A stretch of 64,000 nucleotides of DNA from positions 434,001 through 498,000 of the forward strand of contig CP116227.1 in assembly GCA_038184435.1 (NCBI GenBank), in the 5' to 3' direction. Positions within the stretch are counted from its first letter, which is position 1; each line of letters opens with the position of its first letter. A program made the position numbers and the translations under genes. The notes below the pieces were generated by a model. It made no database searches. It was not told the origin of the DNA and was given only the letters and a program-made list of their open reading frames with translations. Positions 57,582 through 64,000 of this stretch are shown one piece after another. Origin of the DNA: Nocardioides alkalitolerans (GTDB lineage Bacteria > Actinomycetota > Actinomycetes > Propionibacteriales > Nocardioidaceae).

Positions 57582-57645
57582 CCACCGACGCCCGCCCGGC
57601 GTCGATCGGCGGGCGCGACAGGAGCCGGACGGGGACGGGGCGAGC

Positions 57646-58803
57646 ATGGCGATGTGGCACGAGCGCGGGTTCCGCGTCCTCGTCGTCGCCTCGGTCGCCG
57701 CCCTGGTGGCGGCCGTCGGGATTGCCCACGCCTCGGCCGAGGACGGTGCCGCCGGCGCCACCGACCCGTCGGTGCAGCGGACCGGTGAGACGCCCCGCAC
57801 CGACGCCTCCGGCACCGCCGGCACGACTCGCGCCGACGCGGTCGCCCGCCAGCCGCGGATCCTGCTCGTCGGCGACTCGATCACGCAGGGGATGACCGGC
57901 GACCACACGTGGCGCTACCGGGCCTACCACCTGCTCCTCGACCAGGGCGTCGTCCCCGACTTCGTGGGCTACCGCACCGACACGGTCGACCCGGTCACGA
58001 AGGAGCGGGTCGAGGACTACGCCGACCCCGACTTCGACCGCGACCACGCCGGCGTGGCCGGGATGACCGCCACGGACCCGGAGTACGACGTGGTCGGCCT
58101 CACCGCGGCGACCCGGCCCGACCTGGTGGTCGTCTCGCTCGGCGTCAACGACGCCCTCCAGGGGCACGACCCGGACGACGTCGCCGCGGGGCTGCGCGGC
58201 ATCGTCGACGACGTGCGGTCGGTCGCGCCGTACGCCGACGTCGTGCTCGCCGAGCAGACCACCACCTGGCTGCCGGGCGTGCCCGCCGTCAACGAGCGGA
58301 TCCGGGCGCTCGCCGACGAGCTGGACACGGAGCGCTCGCGGGTGGCGCTCGCGCGGGTGCCGGCGGGGTACGACGCGACCGGCGACACCTGGGACGGGAT
58401 CCACCCCAACGCCGTCGGCGAGATCGCGATCGCCCACGAGGTGGTGGCGGCGCTGTCGGAGCTGGGGTACGCGGCCAAACCGGCCACGGTGCAGGACCTG
58501 CCGGCGCCCGGACCGGACCGCTCGGTCGAGGGAGCGCGTGTCGTCGACCGGAGCCCGACGAGCCTGCGGCTCGCCTGGTCGCTGCCCCGGGGCGTCACCA
58601 AGGTCCACATCGAGGGCCGCGACCTCACCACCGGCGGTCGGTGGACGCCGCTGGCCACGTCTGCCTGGGGCGCGGAGGAGCAGCGGCTCCAGGGGTTCGC
58701 CCCGGGGCACTCCTACGAGCTGCGGCTGCGTCCCTCCCGCGGGACCGCGCTCAGCGACGAGCGCTGGAGCACCGAGGTCACCGGGCGCACGCCGACCAGC
58801 TGA
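57646..58803 (+). CDS. Secreted SGNH/GDSL hydrolase with FnIII-like tail
   Basis: Predicted exported esterase or deacetylase, 385 residues. N-terminal signal peptide (about 1-32), a Thr/Ala-rich linker (to about 65), then the SGNH domain (about 70-285): catalytic Ser in LLVGDSITQGM, Gly in VAGMT, Asn in SLGVNDAL and the Asp/His pair in WDGIHPNAVG. The last 95 residues form a beta domain like fibronectin type III (SLRLAWSLPRGVTKVHIEG). ATG 57646 is used; ATG 57652 is possible. Substrate unknown, perhaps a wall or extracellular sugar ester. Convergent with the next gene. Confidence 0.87.
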   Translation: MAMWHERGFRVLVVASVAALVAAVGIAHASAEDGAAGATDPSVQRTGETPRTDASGTAGTTRADAVARQPRILLVGDSITQGMTGDHTWRYRAYHLLLDQGVVPDFVGYRTDTVDPVTKERVEDYADPDFDRDHAGVAGMTATDPEYDVVGLTAATRPDLVVVSLGVNDALQGHDPDDVAAGLRGIVDDVRSVAPYADVVLAEQTTTWLPGVPAVNERIRALADELDTERSRVALARVPAGYDATGDTWDGIHPNAVGEIAIAHEVVAALSELGYAAKPATVQDLPAPGPDRSVEGARVVDRSPTSLRLAWSLPRGVTKVHIEGRDLTTGGRWTPLATSAWGAEEQRLQGFAPGHSYELRLRPSRGTALSDERWSTEVTGRTPTS

Positions 58804-58808
58804 GGGGA

Positions 58809-59285
58809 TCAGACCCGGGCGCCGTCGTCCCCGTCGTCGGGGCGCTGAGCCGGCATGGACACCACCAGGTAGGCGAAACCGCTGAGGAACCAGAGCACCA
58901 TGCCGGTCGTCGCCCACGGGGGCACGGCGACCTGGAGCACGATGAGCACGAGCACCAGCACGGGCATGCCCAGCACGCCCATCCACGCCGCGAGGCGCGG
59001 CGGGGCCGGCCGGGGCAGCGGCGGCGGGGGCGGGGGCACGTAGCGCTCCTCCGGCGCAGGCACCCGCGCAGGCGGCTCCTCGGTTGCGCCCCCGAGGGCG
59101 TCGAGGTCGCGGAGCTCCGCACGGTCGTCGGCGTCGCTCGTCCGCGGAGCGGCGTCCGTGGCCGTCCCGGCGTCGTCCGCGCCGTCCGCACTGTCCGGGC
59201 CGTCCCACGTGTCGTCGAGCTCGGCGCGGTCGCCGTAGTTCTCGACGATCGCGCGCCAGGCCTCGTCGTCGGCGCCGCGGTTCAC
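58809..59285 (-). CDS. Conserved membrane protein, unknown
   Basis: 158 residues, family not named. An acidic N-terminal half (DDEAWRAIVENYGDRAELDD) is followed by a Pro-rich stretch (nine Pro near residue 85) and two C-terminal membrane helices. The opening (DEAWRxIVxNYG) recurs in short actinobacterial proteins found near plsC and esterase genes. GTG 59285 follows a minus-strand TAGACT by 7 nt, supporting a leaderless start. Topology suggests a cytoplasmic acidic tail anchored by a helical hairpin. Confidence 0.65.
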   Translation of the reverse strand: MNRGADDEAWRAIVENYGDRAELDDTWDGPDSADGADDAGTATDAAPRTSDADDRAELRDLDALGGATEEPPARVPAPEERYVPPPPPPLPRPAPPRLAAWMGVLGMPVLVLVLIVLQVAVPPWATTGMVLWFLSGFAYLVVSMPAQRPDDGDDGARV

Positions 59286-59292
59286 GCCGCCG

Positions 59293-59298
59293 AGTCTA
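59293..59298 (-). promoter_or_regulatory. -10 box of leaderless membrane-protein gene
   Basis: TAGACT on the minus strand, 7 nt before GTG 59285. Confidence 0.45.
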
Positions 59299-59318
59299 GG
59301 TCGGTCCCGGGCCCGGGG

Positions 59319-60089
59319 TCAGACCGCGACCCGGGCGATGAAGTCGAGCGACTCCTCGATGATCCGGTCGGCGTCGTTGTCGAGCGTGGCGACGTGGTAG
59401 CTGTCGGTCAGGATCCGCTCCATCACGTCGGGCACGCGGTCGCGGATGAGGGCGGCGGACGACGGGTCCACGACGTGGTCCTCCGCCGAGCGGAACAGGA
59501 GCACCGGCGCCTGCACCAGGGGCAGCTGCTGGCGCACCTGCGCCCAGCCGCGCGTCATGGAGACGAGCGCGCGCAGGGGCGTGCGGGGGTAGGCGTGCTC
59601 GTCGACGCCGGGCTTCTTGATGTCGTTGCCGATGGCGGGCACGGAGGCGACCACGCGCTGCAGCAGCGGAGCGGCGAGCAGCTGCTTGTTCGTGCTCGTC
59701 ACGGCCGGGTTCACCAGCAGCACGCCGCGCACCAGCCGGGGGTGGCGCGCCGCCAGCGAGAGCACGAGGCCACCGCCCATCGAGAGGCCCCCGACGACGA
59801 CGGCGTCACAGCGGTCCGCGAGGTCGGTCAGCACCCGGTCGAGGTGGCCCGACCAGTCGGCCCAGGTCGTCGTGTTCATCTCCTGCCACGACGTGCCGTG
59901 CCCCGGCAGGCGCGGCACCTCGACGGCGTAGCCGGCGTCGGCCAGCGCCTCGCCCCAGGGCCGCATCGACGCGGGCGAGCCCGTGAAGCCGTGGCTCAGC
60001 AGCACGCCGATGCGACGCCCCCCGGTCTCGTCGGGGCGACCCTCGGCCGAGTAGGGGTGGGCCAGCGGGTGAACGGTCATGGCGGGCAT
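59319..60089 (-). CDS. Alpha/beta-hydrolase, carboxylesterase/monoacylglycerol lipase-like
   Basis: Esterase of 256 residues. Oxyanion segment LLSHGFTGSPASMRPW, nucleophile elbow VVGGLSMGGGLVL (Ser), catalytic Asp in FRSAEDHVVDPS and His in DSYHVATLDND. These match Est30-type carboxylesterases and bacterial monoacylglycerol lipases. No signal peptide, so cytoplasmic. ATG 60089 has GGAGGTG 10 nt upstream; ATG 60080 is further away. Divergent from plsC, with overlapping promoters, so the two lipid genes may be co-regulated. Confidence 0.88.
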   Translation of the reverse strand: MPAMTVHPLAHPYSAEGRPDETGGRRIGVLLSHGFTGSPASMRPWGEALADAGYAVEVPRLPGHGTSWQEMNTTTWADWSGHLDRVLTDLADRCDAVVVGGLSMGGGLVLSLAARHPRLVRGVLLVNPAVTSTNKQLLAAPLLQRVVASVPAIGNDIKKPGVDEHAYPRTPLRALVSMTRGWAQVRQQLPLVQAPVLLFRSAEDHVVDPSSAALIRDRVPDVMERILTDSYHVATLDNDADRIIEESLDFIARVAV

Positions 60090-60112
60090 TCTGCCGCAGC
60101 ACCTCCAGGGTC

Positions 60113-60118
60113 TAGGGT
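60113..60118 (+). promoter_or_regulatory. -10 box of plsC promoter
   Basis: TAGGGT 72 nt before GTG 60190, giving a leader of about 65 nt with a Shine-Dalgarno. It lies in the 100-bp divergent region with the esterase gene. Confidence 0.4.
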
Positions 60119-60189
60119 GCGTTCGCAGGACGGGGCCCGCGGAGGTGCCCGACGGGCCCGCTCGGGCCGGCCGACAGAGAGGTGGCGCG

Positions 60190-60924
60190 GTGTTCTACTG
60201 GTTCCTCAAGTTCATCGCCCTGGGCCCGCTGCTCCGGGTCGTGTTCCGCCCGCGGGCGGAGGGTCTCGAGAACGTGCCGTCGCAGGGCGCCGCGATCCTC
60301 GCGAGCAACCACCTGTCCTACGCCGACTGGCTCTTCATGCCGCTCGTGCTGTCGCGCCGGGTCAGCTACGTCGCCAAGGCGGAGTACTTCACCGGCACGG
60401 GGGTGAAGGGCCGCCTGCAGCGCACCTTCTTCTCCGGCTCCGGCCAGATCCCCATCGACCGCTCCGGCGCCAACGCCGCCGAGGGCGCGCTCATCTCGGC
60501 CAAGGGCGTGCTCGGCCGCGGCGAGCTGTTCGGCATCTTCCCGGAGGGCACCCGCTCCCACGACGGTCGCCTCTACCGCGGCAAGACGGGCGTGGCGCGA
60601 CTGGCCCTCGAGACCGGGGTCCCCGTCGTACCGGTCGCCGTCATCGGCACCGACACCGTCGCGCCCCCCGGCAAGAAGTTCGGCCGGCTGGCGCGCCCGA
60701 CGGTGCGGTTCGGCGAGCCGCTGGACTTCTCGCGCTACGAGGGCATGGCGGGCGACCGCTACATCCTGCGCTCGGTGACCGACGAGATCATGTACGCGAT
60801 CATGAAGCTCTCCGAGCAGGAGTACGTCGACGTCTACGCCTCGCGGGCGAAGGCCGACGCCAAGAAGGCCGCCCGCGCCGGCGACGACGAGGCCCCGCGG
60901 GAAGGCGACCGCAAGGCCTCCTGA
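60190..60924 (+). CDS. plsC: 1-acyl-sn-glycerol-3-phosphate acyltransferase
   Basis: Adds the second acyl chain to lysophosphatidic acid to make phosphatidic acid, on the inner membrane. 244 residues. The HX4D catalytic motif is ASNHLSYADWLF (about residue 40), the phosphate-binding motif FPEGTRSHDG (about 118), and PVVPVAVIGTD follows. GTG 60190 has AGAGGTGG just upstream. A reading from 60079 would cross the promoter. The tail is Lys/Ala/Asp-rich. Several PLSC-family paralogues are usual in actinobacteria. Its position near fadD and ArsA matches Rv2182c. Confidence 0.9.
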   Translation: MFYWFLKFIALGPLLRVVFRPRAEGLENVPSQGAAILASNHLSYADWLFMPLVLSRRVSYVAKAEYFTGTGVKGRLQRTFFSGSGQIPIDRSGANAAEGALISAKGVLGRGELFGIFPEGTRSHDGRLYRGKTGVARLALETGVPVVPVAVIGTDTVAPPGKKFGRLARPTVRFGEPLDFSRYEGMAGDRYILRSVTDEIMYAIMKLSEQEYVDVYASRAKADAKKAARAGDDEAPREGDRKAS

Positions 60925-60925
60925 C

Positions 60926-62095
60926 GTGGCGCTGCGCATCCTCCCGCCGGGCTGGCGGGACGCCGCCGCCGTGGCGGTGGAGAACCGCATGTTCCGCGCG
61001 CTCGCCCTGCTGCGGGTGGTGCTGCTCGTCAACGCGGTCGCCCTCAACGTCGTGCGCCGCGACAACGCCCAGGTGCCGTGGGCGCTCTGGCTCTGCGTCG
61101 TCGCGATGGTCGTGTGGACCGGGGTCGCCCTGTGGGGGTACGCGTCCCCCCGGCGTCGCCGGGTCCTGCTGCTCCTTCTCGACCTGGCCGTGGCGGTCGC
61201 GCTGATGCTGCTGACGGTGCCCATCAAGGGCGACGGCTTCCGGGCGAGCATCCCCGGGTTCTGGATCATGGGCGCCCTGCTCGCCTGGGCGGTGCACTGG
61301 CGCTGGCGCGGCGGTGCGGTCGCCGCCGTCGTGCTCATCGTGACCGACGTGTCGATGCGCCAGGAGCTCACGCAGACCAACTACGGCCACCTGTTCCTCA
61401 TCGGGGTCGGCGCACCGGTCGTCGGCTACCTCTGCGAGTCGCTGCAGCGGATGGCCGCCGAGCGGGACCGCGCCGAGCGGGAGGCCGCCGCGGCGGGCGA
61501 GCGCGCCCGGCTGGCGCGCGCCGTGCACGACGGCGTGCTGCAGGTGCTCGCCCTGACGCAGCGGCGCGGGGCCGAGCTGGGGCCCGCCGGCGCGGAGCTG
61601 GCGCGCCTGGCGGGCGAGCAGGAGGGTGCCCTGCGGGCCCTCATCCGCCAGCAGGACACGCTCGCCCCGGCGACCGCCGCGGGCGACGTCGACCTCGCGA
61701 GCGCGGTCGAGGAGCTCGGCCGCCGCGACCGGCCCCGGGTCTCCGTCGTCACGCCCGGGGTGCCCGTGCGGCTCCCCGCCGGGCAGGTCGCCGAGCTCGT
61801 GGCCGCCGCCGGTGCCTGCCTCGACAACGTCGCCGTGCACGTCGGTGAGGACGCCCCGGCCTGGGTGCTGCTGGAGGACCTCGAGGACCGGGTCGTCGTC
61901 ACCGTGCGCGACGAGGGCCCGGGCATCCCGCCGGGTCGCCTCGAGGAGGCCGCCGACGCCGGGCGGCTGGGGGTCACCGGATCGATCCGTGGTCGCCTGG
62001 CCGACCTGGGCGGCACCGCCGAGCTCGCCACCGGCTCGTTCGGCACCGAGTGGGAGCTCACCGTCCCCCGCGCCCCCGAGGAGGCCGCCCCGTGA
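60926..62095 (+). CDS. MacS-family sensor histidine kinase
   Basis: Membrane histidine kinase, 389 residues. Five or so membrane helices (about 25-175), a short coiled coil, then the HisKA_3-like motif ARAVHDGVLQVLALTQ (phospho-His about residue 200) and an atypical HATPase with CLDNVAVHVGEDA and DEGPGIPPGRLEEA. This fits the MacS group. GTG 60926 is 1 nt after the plsC stop. The usual partner, a LuxR-type MacR regulator, is not next to it: the overlapping downstream gene is a flavin-reductase-like gene instead. Confidence 0.85.
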   Translation: MALRILPPGWRDAAAVAVENRMFRALALLRVVLLVNAVALNVVRRDNAQVPWALWLCVVAMVVWTGVALWGYASPRRRRVLLLLLDLAVAVALMLLTVPIKGDGFRASIPGFWIMGALLAWAVHWRWRGGAVAAVVLIVTDVSMRQELTQTNYGHLFLIGVGAPVVGYLCESLQRMAAERDRAEREAAAAGERARLARAVHDGVLQVLALTQRRGAELGPAGAELARLAGEQEGALRALIRQQDTLAPATAAGDVDLASAVEELGRRDRPRVSVVTPGVPVRLPAGQVAELVAAAGACLDNVAVHVGEDAPAWVLLEDLEDRVVVTVRDEGPGIPPGRLEEAADAGRLGVTGSIRGRLADLGGTAELATGSFGTEWELTVPRAPEEAAP

Positions 62096-62652
62096 CCATC
62101 CACAGCACGCATCCCTTCGCCGATCCCCACCGCGACCCGTTCCGGGCCCTGCGGGGACGCCTGGGCGGGGTGGTGACGCTGTGGACCGCGGGCGGCGCGG
62201 GCGGCGGGGGCGGCGGGGGCGGCGGGGGCGACCGGGCGGGCCTGACGGTCACCTCGCTCATGGTGGCCAACGGTGAGCCCGGACGCGTGCTCGGCCTCCT
62301 CGACCCCGACGCCGACCTCACCCTCGCGCTCGAGGAGACGGAGCGGGGCGTCGTGCAGCTGCTGCGCTGGCGGCACCGCGACCTGGCGGAGATGTTCGCC
62401 GGGGTCGCGCCGGCCCCCGGCGGCGTCTTCCGTCACGGCGACTTCGCCGACGGTCCCGCCGGGCCGCGGCTGACGGACGCCGCGGGCTGGGCCGAGGTGC
62501 GGCTCGAGAGCGCCGTCGACGTGGGCTGGTCCCGCCTCGTGACCTGTGTCGTGGAGGCCGTCGAGCTCGCGGACGAGGGGACGTCCGACGGCTCGGCCGA
62601 CAGCGCCGATGCCCTGCTCGTGCACCGCCGCGGTCGCTACGCCCGCGCCTGA
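62092..62652 (+). CDS. Flavin reductase-like FMN-binding protein
   Basis: 186 residues resembling the flavin reductase-like split-barrel family. It begins HPFADPHRDPFRALRGRLGGVVTLWTAGG, then LTVTSLMVANGEPGRVLGLLDPDADL, which matches the flavin-binding loop. A run of ten Gly (about 37-46), encoded by a 9-bp repeat, interrupts the first strands and is not typical. GTG 62092 overlaps the kinase stop by 4 bp. The C-terminal Asp/Ser stretch is variable. Function with the sensor kinase is unclear; a redox or flavin role is only inferred. Confidence 0.7.
   Translation: MTIHSTHPFADPHRDPFRALRGRLGGVVTLWTAGGAGGGGGGGGGGDRAGLTVTSLMVANGEPGRVLGLLDPDADLTLALEETERGVVQLLRWRHRDLAEMFAGVAPAPGGVFRHGDFADGPAGPRLTDAAGWAEVRLESAVDVGWSRLVTCVVEAVELADEGTSDGSADSADALLVHRRGRYARA
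62203..62229. repeat. 9-bp tandem repeat, three copies (poly-Gly)
   Basis: Unit GGCGGGGGC three times in a row within the flavin-reductase-like gene, encoding part of a ten-glycine run. It is prone to length change without loss of frame. Confidence 0.85.
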
Positions 62653-62661
62653 CGCGGGCGT
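62639..62661 (+). terminator. 9-bp hairpin across the flavin-reductase stop codon
   Basis: ACGCCCGCG and CGCGGGCGT, perfect arms with a 5-nt loop that contains the stop codon. Likely terminator of the plsC-kinase-flavin reductase operon. Confidence 0.6.
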
Positions 62662-62717
62662 GAGACCGGCAACTTCCGGGTTCACAAGCGGCGGCCGCCC
62701 GTGCTCGACTGGGACGC

Positions 62718-63683
62718 ATGGTTCGATCTCGGGAAACTCGACCACGTCCTGTCCGCCTGCTCCTCGGAGCCCTCGTCGCGCCGCTCCTGGCCCTCGGCCT
62801 GCTCGTGCTGCCCGGCGCCTCGCCGGCCGCGCACGCGGCGTACCCCACGCTCTCCGTCGGGTCCACCGGACCCGACGTGACGGCCGTGCAGCACCTGCTC
62901 ACCCACCACGGTCGCTCGACCGCGGCGGACGGGCAGTACGGCTCGGGCACGGCCGCCGCCGTCACCGACTTCCAGTCCGCCAACGGCCTCGCCGCCGACG
63001 GCATCGCCGGTCCGGCCACCCTCGGGGCGCTCGTCGTGACGGTGCGCCAGGGTGACTCCGGGCCCGCCGTGCAGGCCCTCCAGGTGCTCCTCAACGCCCG
63101 GGGCGCTTCCCTCACGACCGACGGCGCGTTCGGGCCGGCCACCGACGCAGCGCTCCGCTCGTTCCAGTCGGCGCGGGGCCTCTCCTCCGACGGCATCGCC
63201 GGGCCGCAGAGCTGGTCGGCGCTGTTCGGCTCGGGGTCGACGCAGCCGCCCGGCGACACCTACGCCTCGCTCAGCGAGGAGCAGAAGGCCAACGCGCGCA
63301 CGATCATCGGCGTCGGCAAGGGCGCCGGCGTGCCGGAGTACGGCTGGGTCGTCGCGCTGGCGACGGCGATGCAGGAGTCGACGCTGGTCAACGTCGCCTA
63401 CGGCGACCGCGACTCGCTCGGCCTGTTCCAGCAGCGTCCCTCGCAGGGCTGGGGGAGCGAGGCGCAGGTGCAGGACCCGGTGCTCGCGTCGAAGGCCTTC
63501 TACGGCGTCGCCTCGCACACGCCCAACCCCGGCCTGCTCGACATCGCGGGCTGGCAGTCCATGTCCGTCACGCAGGCGGCGCAGGCGGTCCAGCGCTCGG
63601 CCTACCCGGACGCCTACGCGAAGTGGGAGCCGCTGGCGCGCGACATCGTCGCCAACGAGTCGGGCACGGCCCCGATCGGCTGA
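62718..63683 (+). CDS. Secreted peptidoglycan-binding protein, lysozyme-like C terminus
   Basis: 321 residues. Signal peptide ending near AAHAA (about residue 41), then two PG_binding_1 repeats (about 45-105 and 108-168; each with the DGIAGPATLGAL or DGIAGPQSWSALFG ending), a short linker, and a C-terminal domain (about 185-315) with GWVVALATAMQESTL and SLGLFQQRPSQGWG that resembles lysozyme-like or resuscitation-type muralytic domains. The Glu in MQES is a candidate catalytic acid. Probably a wall-bound muralytic enzyme. ATG 62718 has no clear Shine-Dalgarno. Confidence 0.83.
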   Translation: MVRSRETRPRPVRLLLGALVAPLLALGLLVLPGASPAAHAAYPTLSVGSTGPDVTAVQHLLTHHGRSTAADGQYGSGTAAAVTDFQSANGLAADGIAGPATLGALVVTVRQGDSGPAVQALQVLLNARGASLTTDGAFGPATDAALRSFQSARGLSSDGIAGPQSWSALFGSGSTQPPGDTYASLSEEQKANARTIIGVGKGAGVPEYGWVVALATAMQESTLVNVAYGDRDSLGLFQQRPSQGWGSEAQVQDPVLASKAFYGVASHTPNPGLLDIAGWQSMSVTQAAQAVQRSAYPDAYAKWEPLARDIVANESGTAPIG

Positions 63684-63707
63684 CGTCCCGCCACCTGGAC
63701 GGGTGGT

Positions 63708-63737
63708 CGCCGCGGCCGACGGGGGTCGGCCGCGGCG
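63708..63737. terminator. Perfect 13-bp hairpin before selO
   Basis: Arms 63708-63720 and 63725-63737 with the loop GGGG, 24 bp after the secreted-protein stop. It ends directly at the selO -10 box. Confidence 0.75.
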
Positions 63738-63743
63738 TACGCT
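63738..63743 (+). promoter_or_regulatory. -10 box of leaderless selO promoter
   Basis: TACGCT, 7 nt before GTG 63751. The -35 region would lie inside the upstream hairpin. Confidence 0.45.
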
Positions 63744-63750
63744 CGAGCAG

Positions 63751-64000
63751 GTGACCGAGACCCCCACCGTGCCCGCGACCCCGGTCCTGCCCGCCGGCGC
63801 GGTGCACCTCACCCTCGACCACGACTTCGCCACCGCGGTGCCGGAGCTCGCGCTGCCCTGGCGGGCGGCCGAGGCCCCGGACCCGCGGTTGGTCGTGCTC
63901 AACGACGCGCTCGCCCGCGACTTGGGGCTCGACCCCGACGAGCTGCGCTCCCCCGACGGGGTCCGGCTCCTCGTGGGCGCCGCGGTCCCGGAGGGCGCGC
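63751..64000 (+). CDS. selO: Protein adenylyltransferase SelO (YdiU), N-terminal part
   Basis: Incomplete gene cut by the window end; 83 residues are visible. SelO is a pseudokinase-fold enzyme that transfers AMP to proteins and acts in redox homeostasis. LTLDHDFATAVPELALPW, LVVLNDALARDLGLD and SPDGVRLLVGAAVPEGA match the start of the UPF0061/SelO family, where the last segment is normally GN-like before the catalytic region. GTG 63751 is supported by a -10 box 7 nt upstream. Later catalytic residues lie outside the window, so activity cannot be judged. Confidence 0.8.
   Translation, partial: MTETPTVPATPVLPAGAVHLTLDHDFATAVPELALPWRAAEAPDPRLVVLNDALARDLGLDPDELRSPDGVRLLVGAAVPEGA

Noticed and set aside
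57909..61205. A 1098-codon open frame on the plus strand
   Set aside because: It crosses several real genes on both strands in another frame and is Arg/Gly/Pro-rich with no domain.
1..64000. tRNA genes, insertion sequences, prophage or integrase genes
   Set aside because: No transposase, integrase, tRNA cloverleaf or CCA-ending arm was recognised by reading, although a covariance search was not possible.

Overview
The window is a chromosomal segment of a very GC-rich actinobacterium. GTG starts dominate, GTGA/ATGA stop-start overlaps are common, and many genes look leaderless (a TANNNT -10 box 6 to 9 nt before the start codon). A split qcrCAB plus ctaC/D/E/F respiratory chain, adenosine kinase beside ErpA, and an NlpC/P60 gene behind a c-di-AMP riboswitch fit Nocardioidaceae (Nocardioides-like, Propionibacteriales). 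The family is inferred from gene content only. No tRNA, rRNA, insertion sequence, prophage or CRISPR array was seen.

Layout. 0-6 kb: pnp, an M16 peptidase, a methyltransferase, dapB and azlCD. 6-12 kb: small and hypothetical genes, the phage-shock block pspA-pspAA-htpX-pspAB, and a GAF histidine kinase. 12-18 kb: nadA, glycerate kinase, erpA, adoK, and a cysteine desulfurase/TusA pair. 18-28 kb: cytochrome oxidase ctaC-ctaD-ctaF, an L,D-transpeptidase lipoprotein, a PIG-V-like mannosyltransferase, qcrB-qcrA-qcrC and ctaE. 28-34 kb: a degenerate receiver protein coupled to trpD, a membrane GNAT-like protein, an Lrp ligand-binding protein, a DEDDh/GIY-YIG nuclease and an NYN-domain protein. 34-39 kb: a four-gene envelope glycan operon. 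39.4-42.1 kb: c-di-AMP riboswitch, NlpC/P60 and a Ste24-like protease. 42.1-51.4 kb: a Tad/Flp pilus locus (flp, cpaB, cpaE, tadA, a VWA-TadB fusion, tadC) with its own histidine kinase and LuxR regulator. 51.5-64 kb: fadD, SRPBCC, ArsA-like ATPase, a Cys-rich protein, two ROK kinases, an SGNH hydrolase, an esterase, plsC, a MacS-like kinase, a flavin-reductase-like gene, a secreted peptidoglycan-binding protein and the start of selO.

How it fits together. From memory, the backbone (glycerate kinase, erpA, adoK, ctaC, ctaF, qcr, ctaE, trpD, DEDDh/GIY-YIG, NlpC/P60, fadD, SRPBCC, ArsA, plsC) follows the order of Mycobacterium tuberculosis Rv2205c-Rv2182c. It is a conserved respiration-plus-envelope neighbourhood. 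The Tad locus and the glycan operon look like lineage-specific additions to it.

The most interesting signals are these: a perfect DasR-type (dre) palindrome and a second palindrome in front of the Tad operon; the VWA-TadB fusion; perfect 15-bp hairpins that fall at about codons 8-20 of three genes; the set of leaderless promoters; and several unassigned inverted repeats in gene-start regions.
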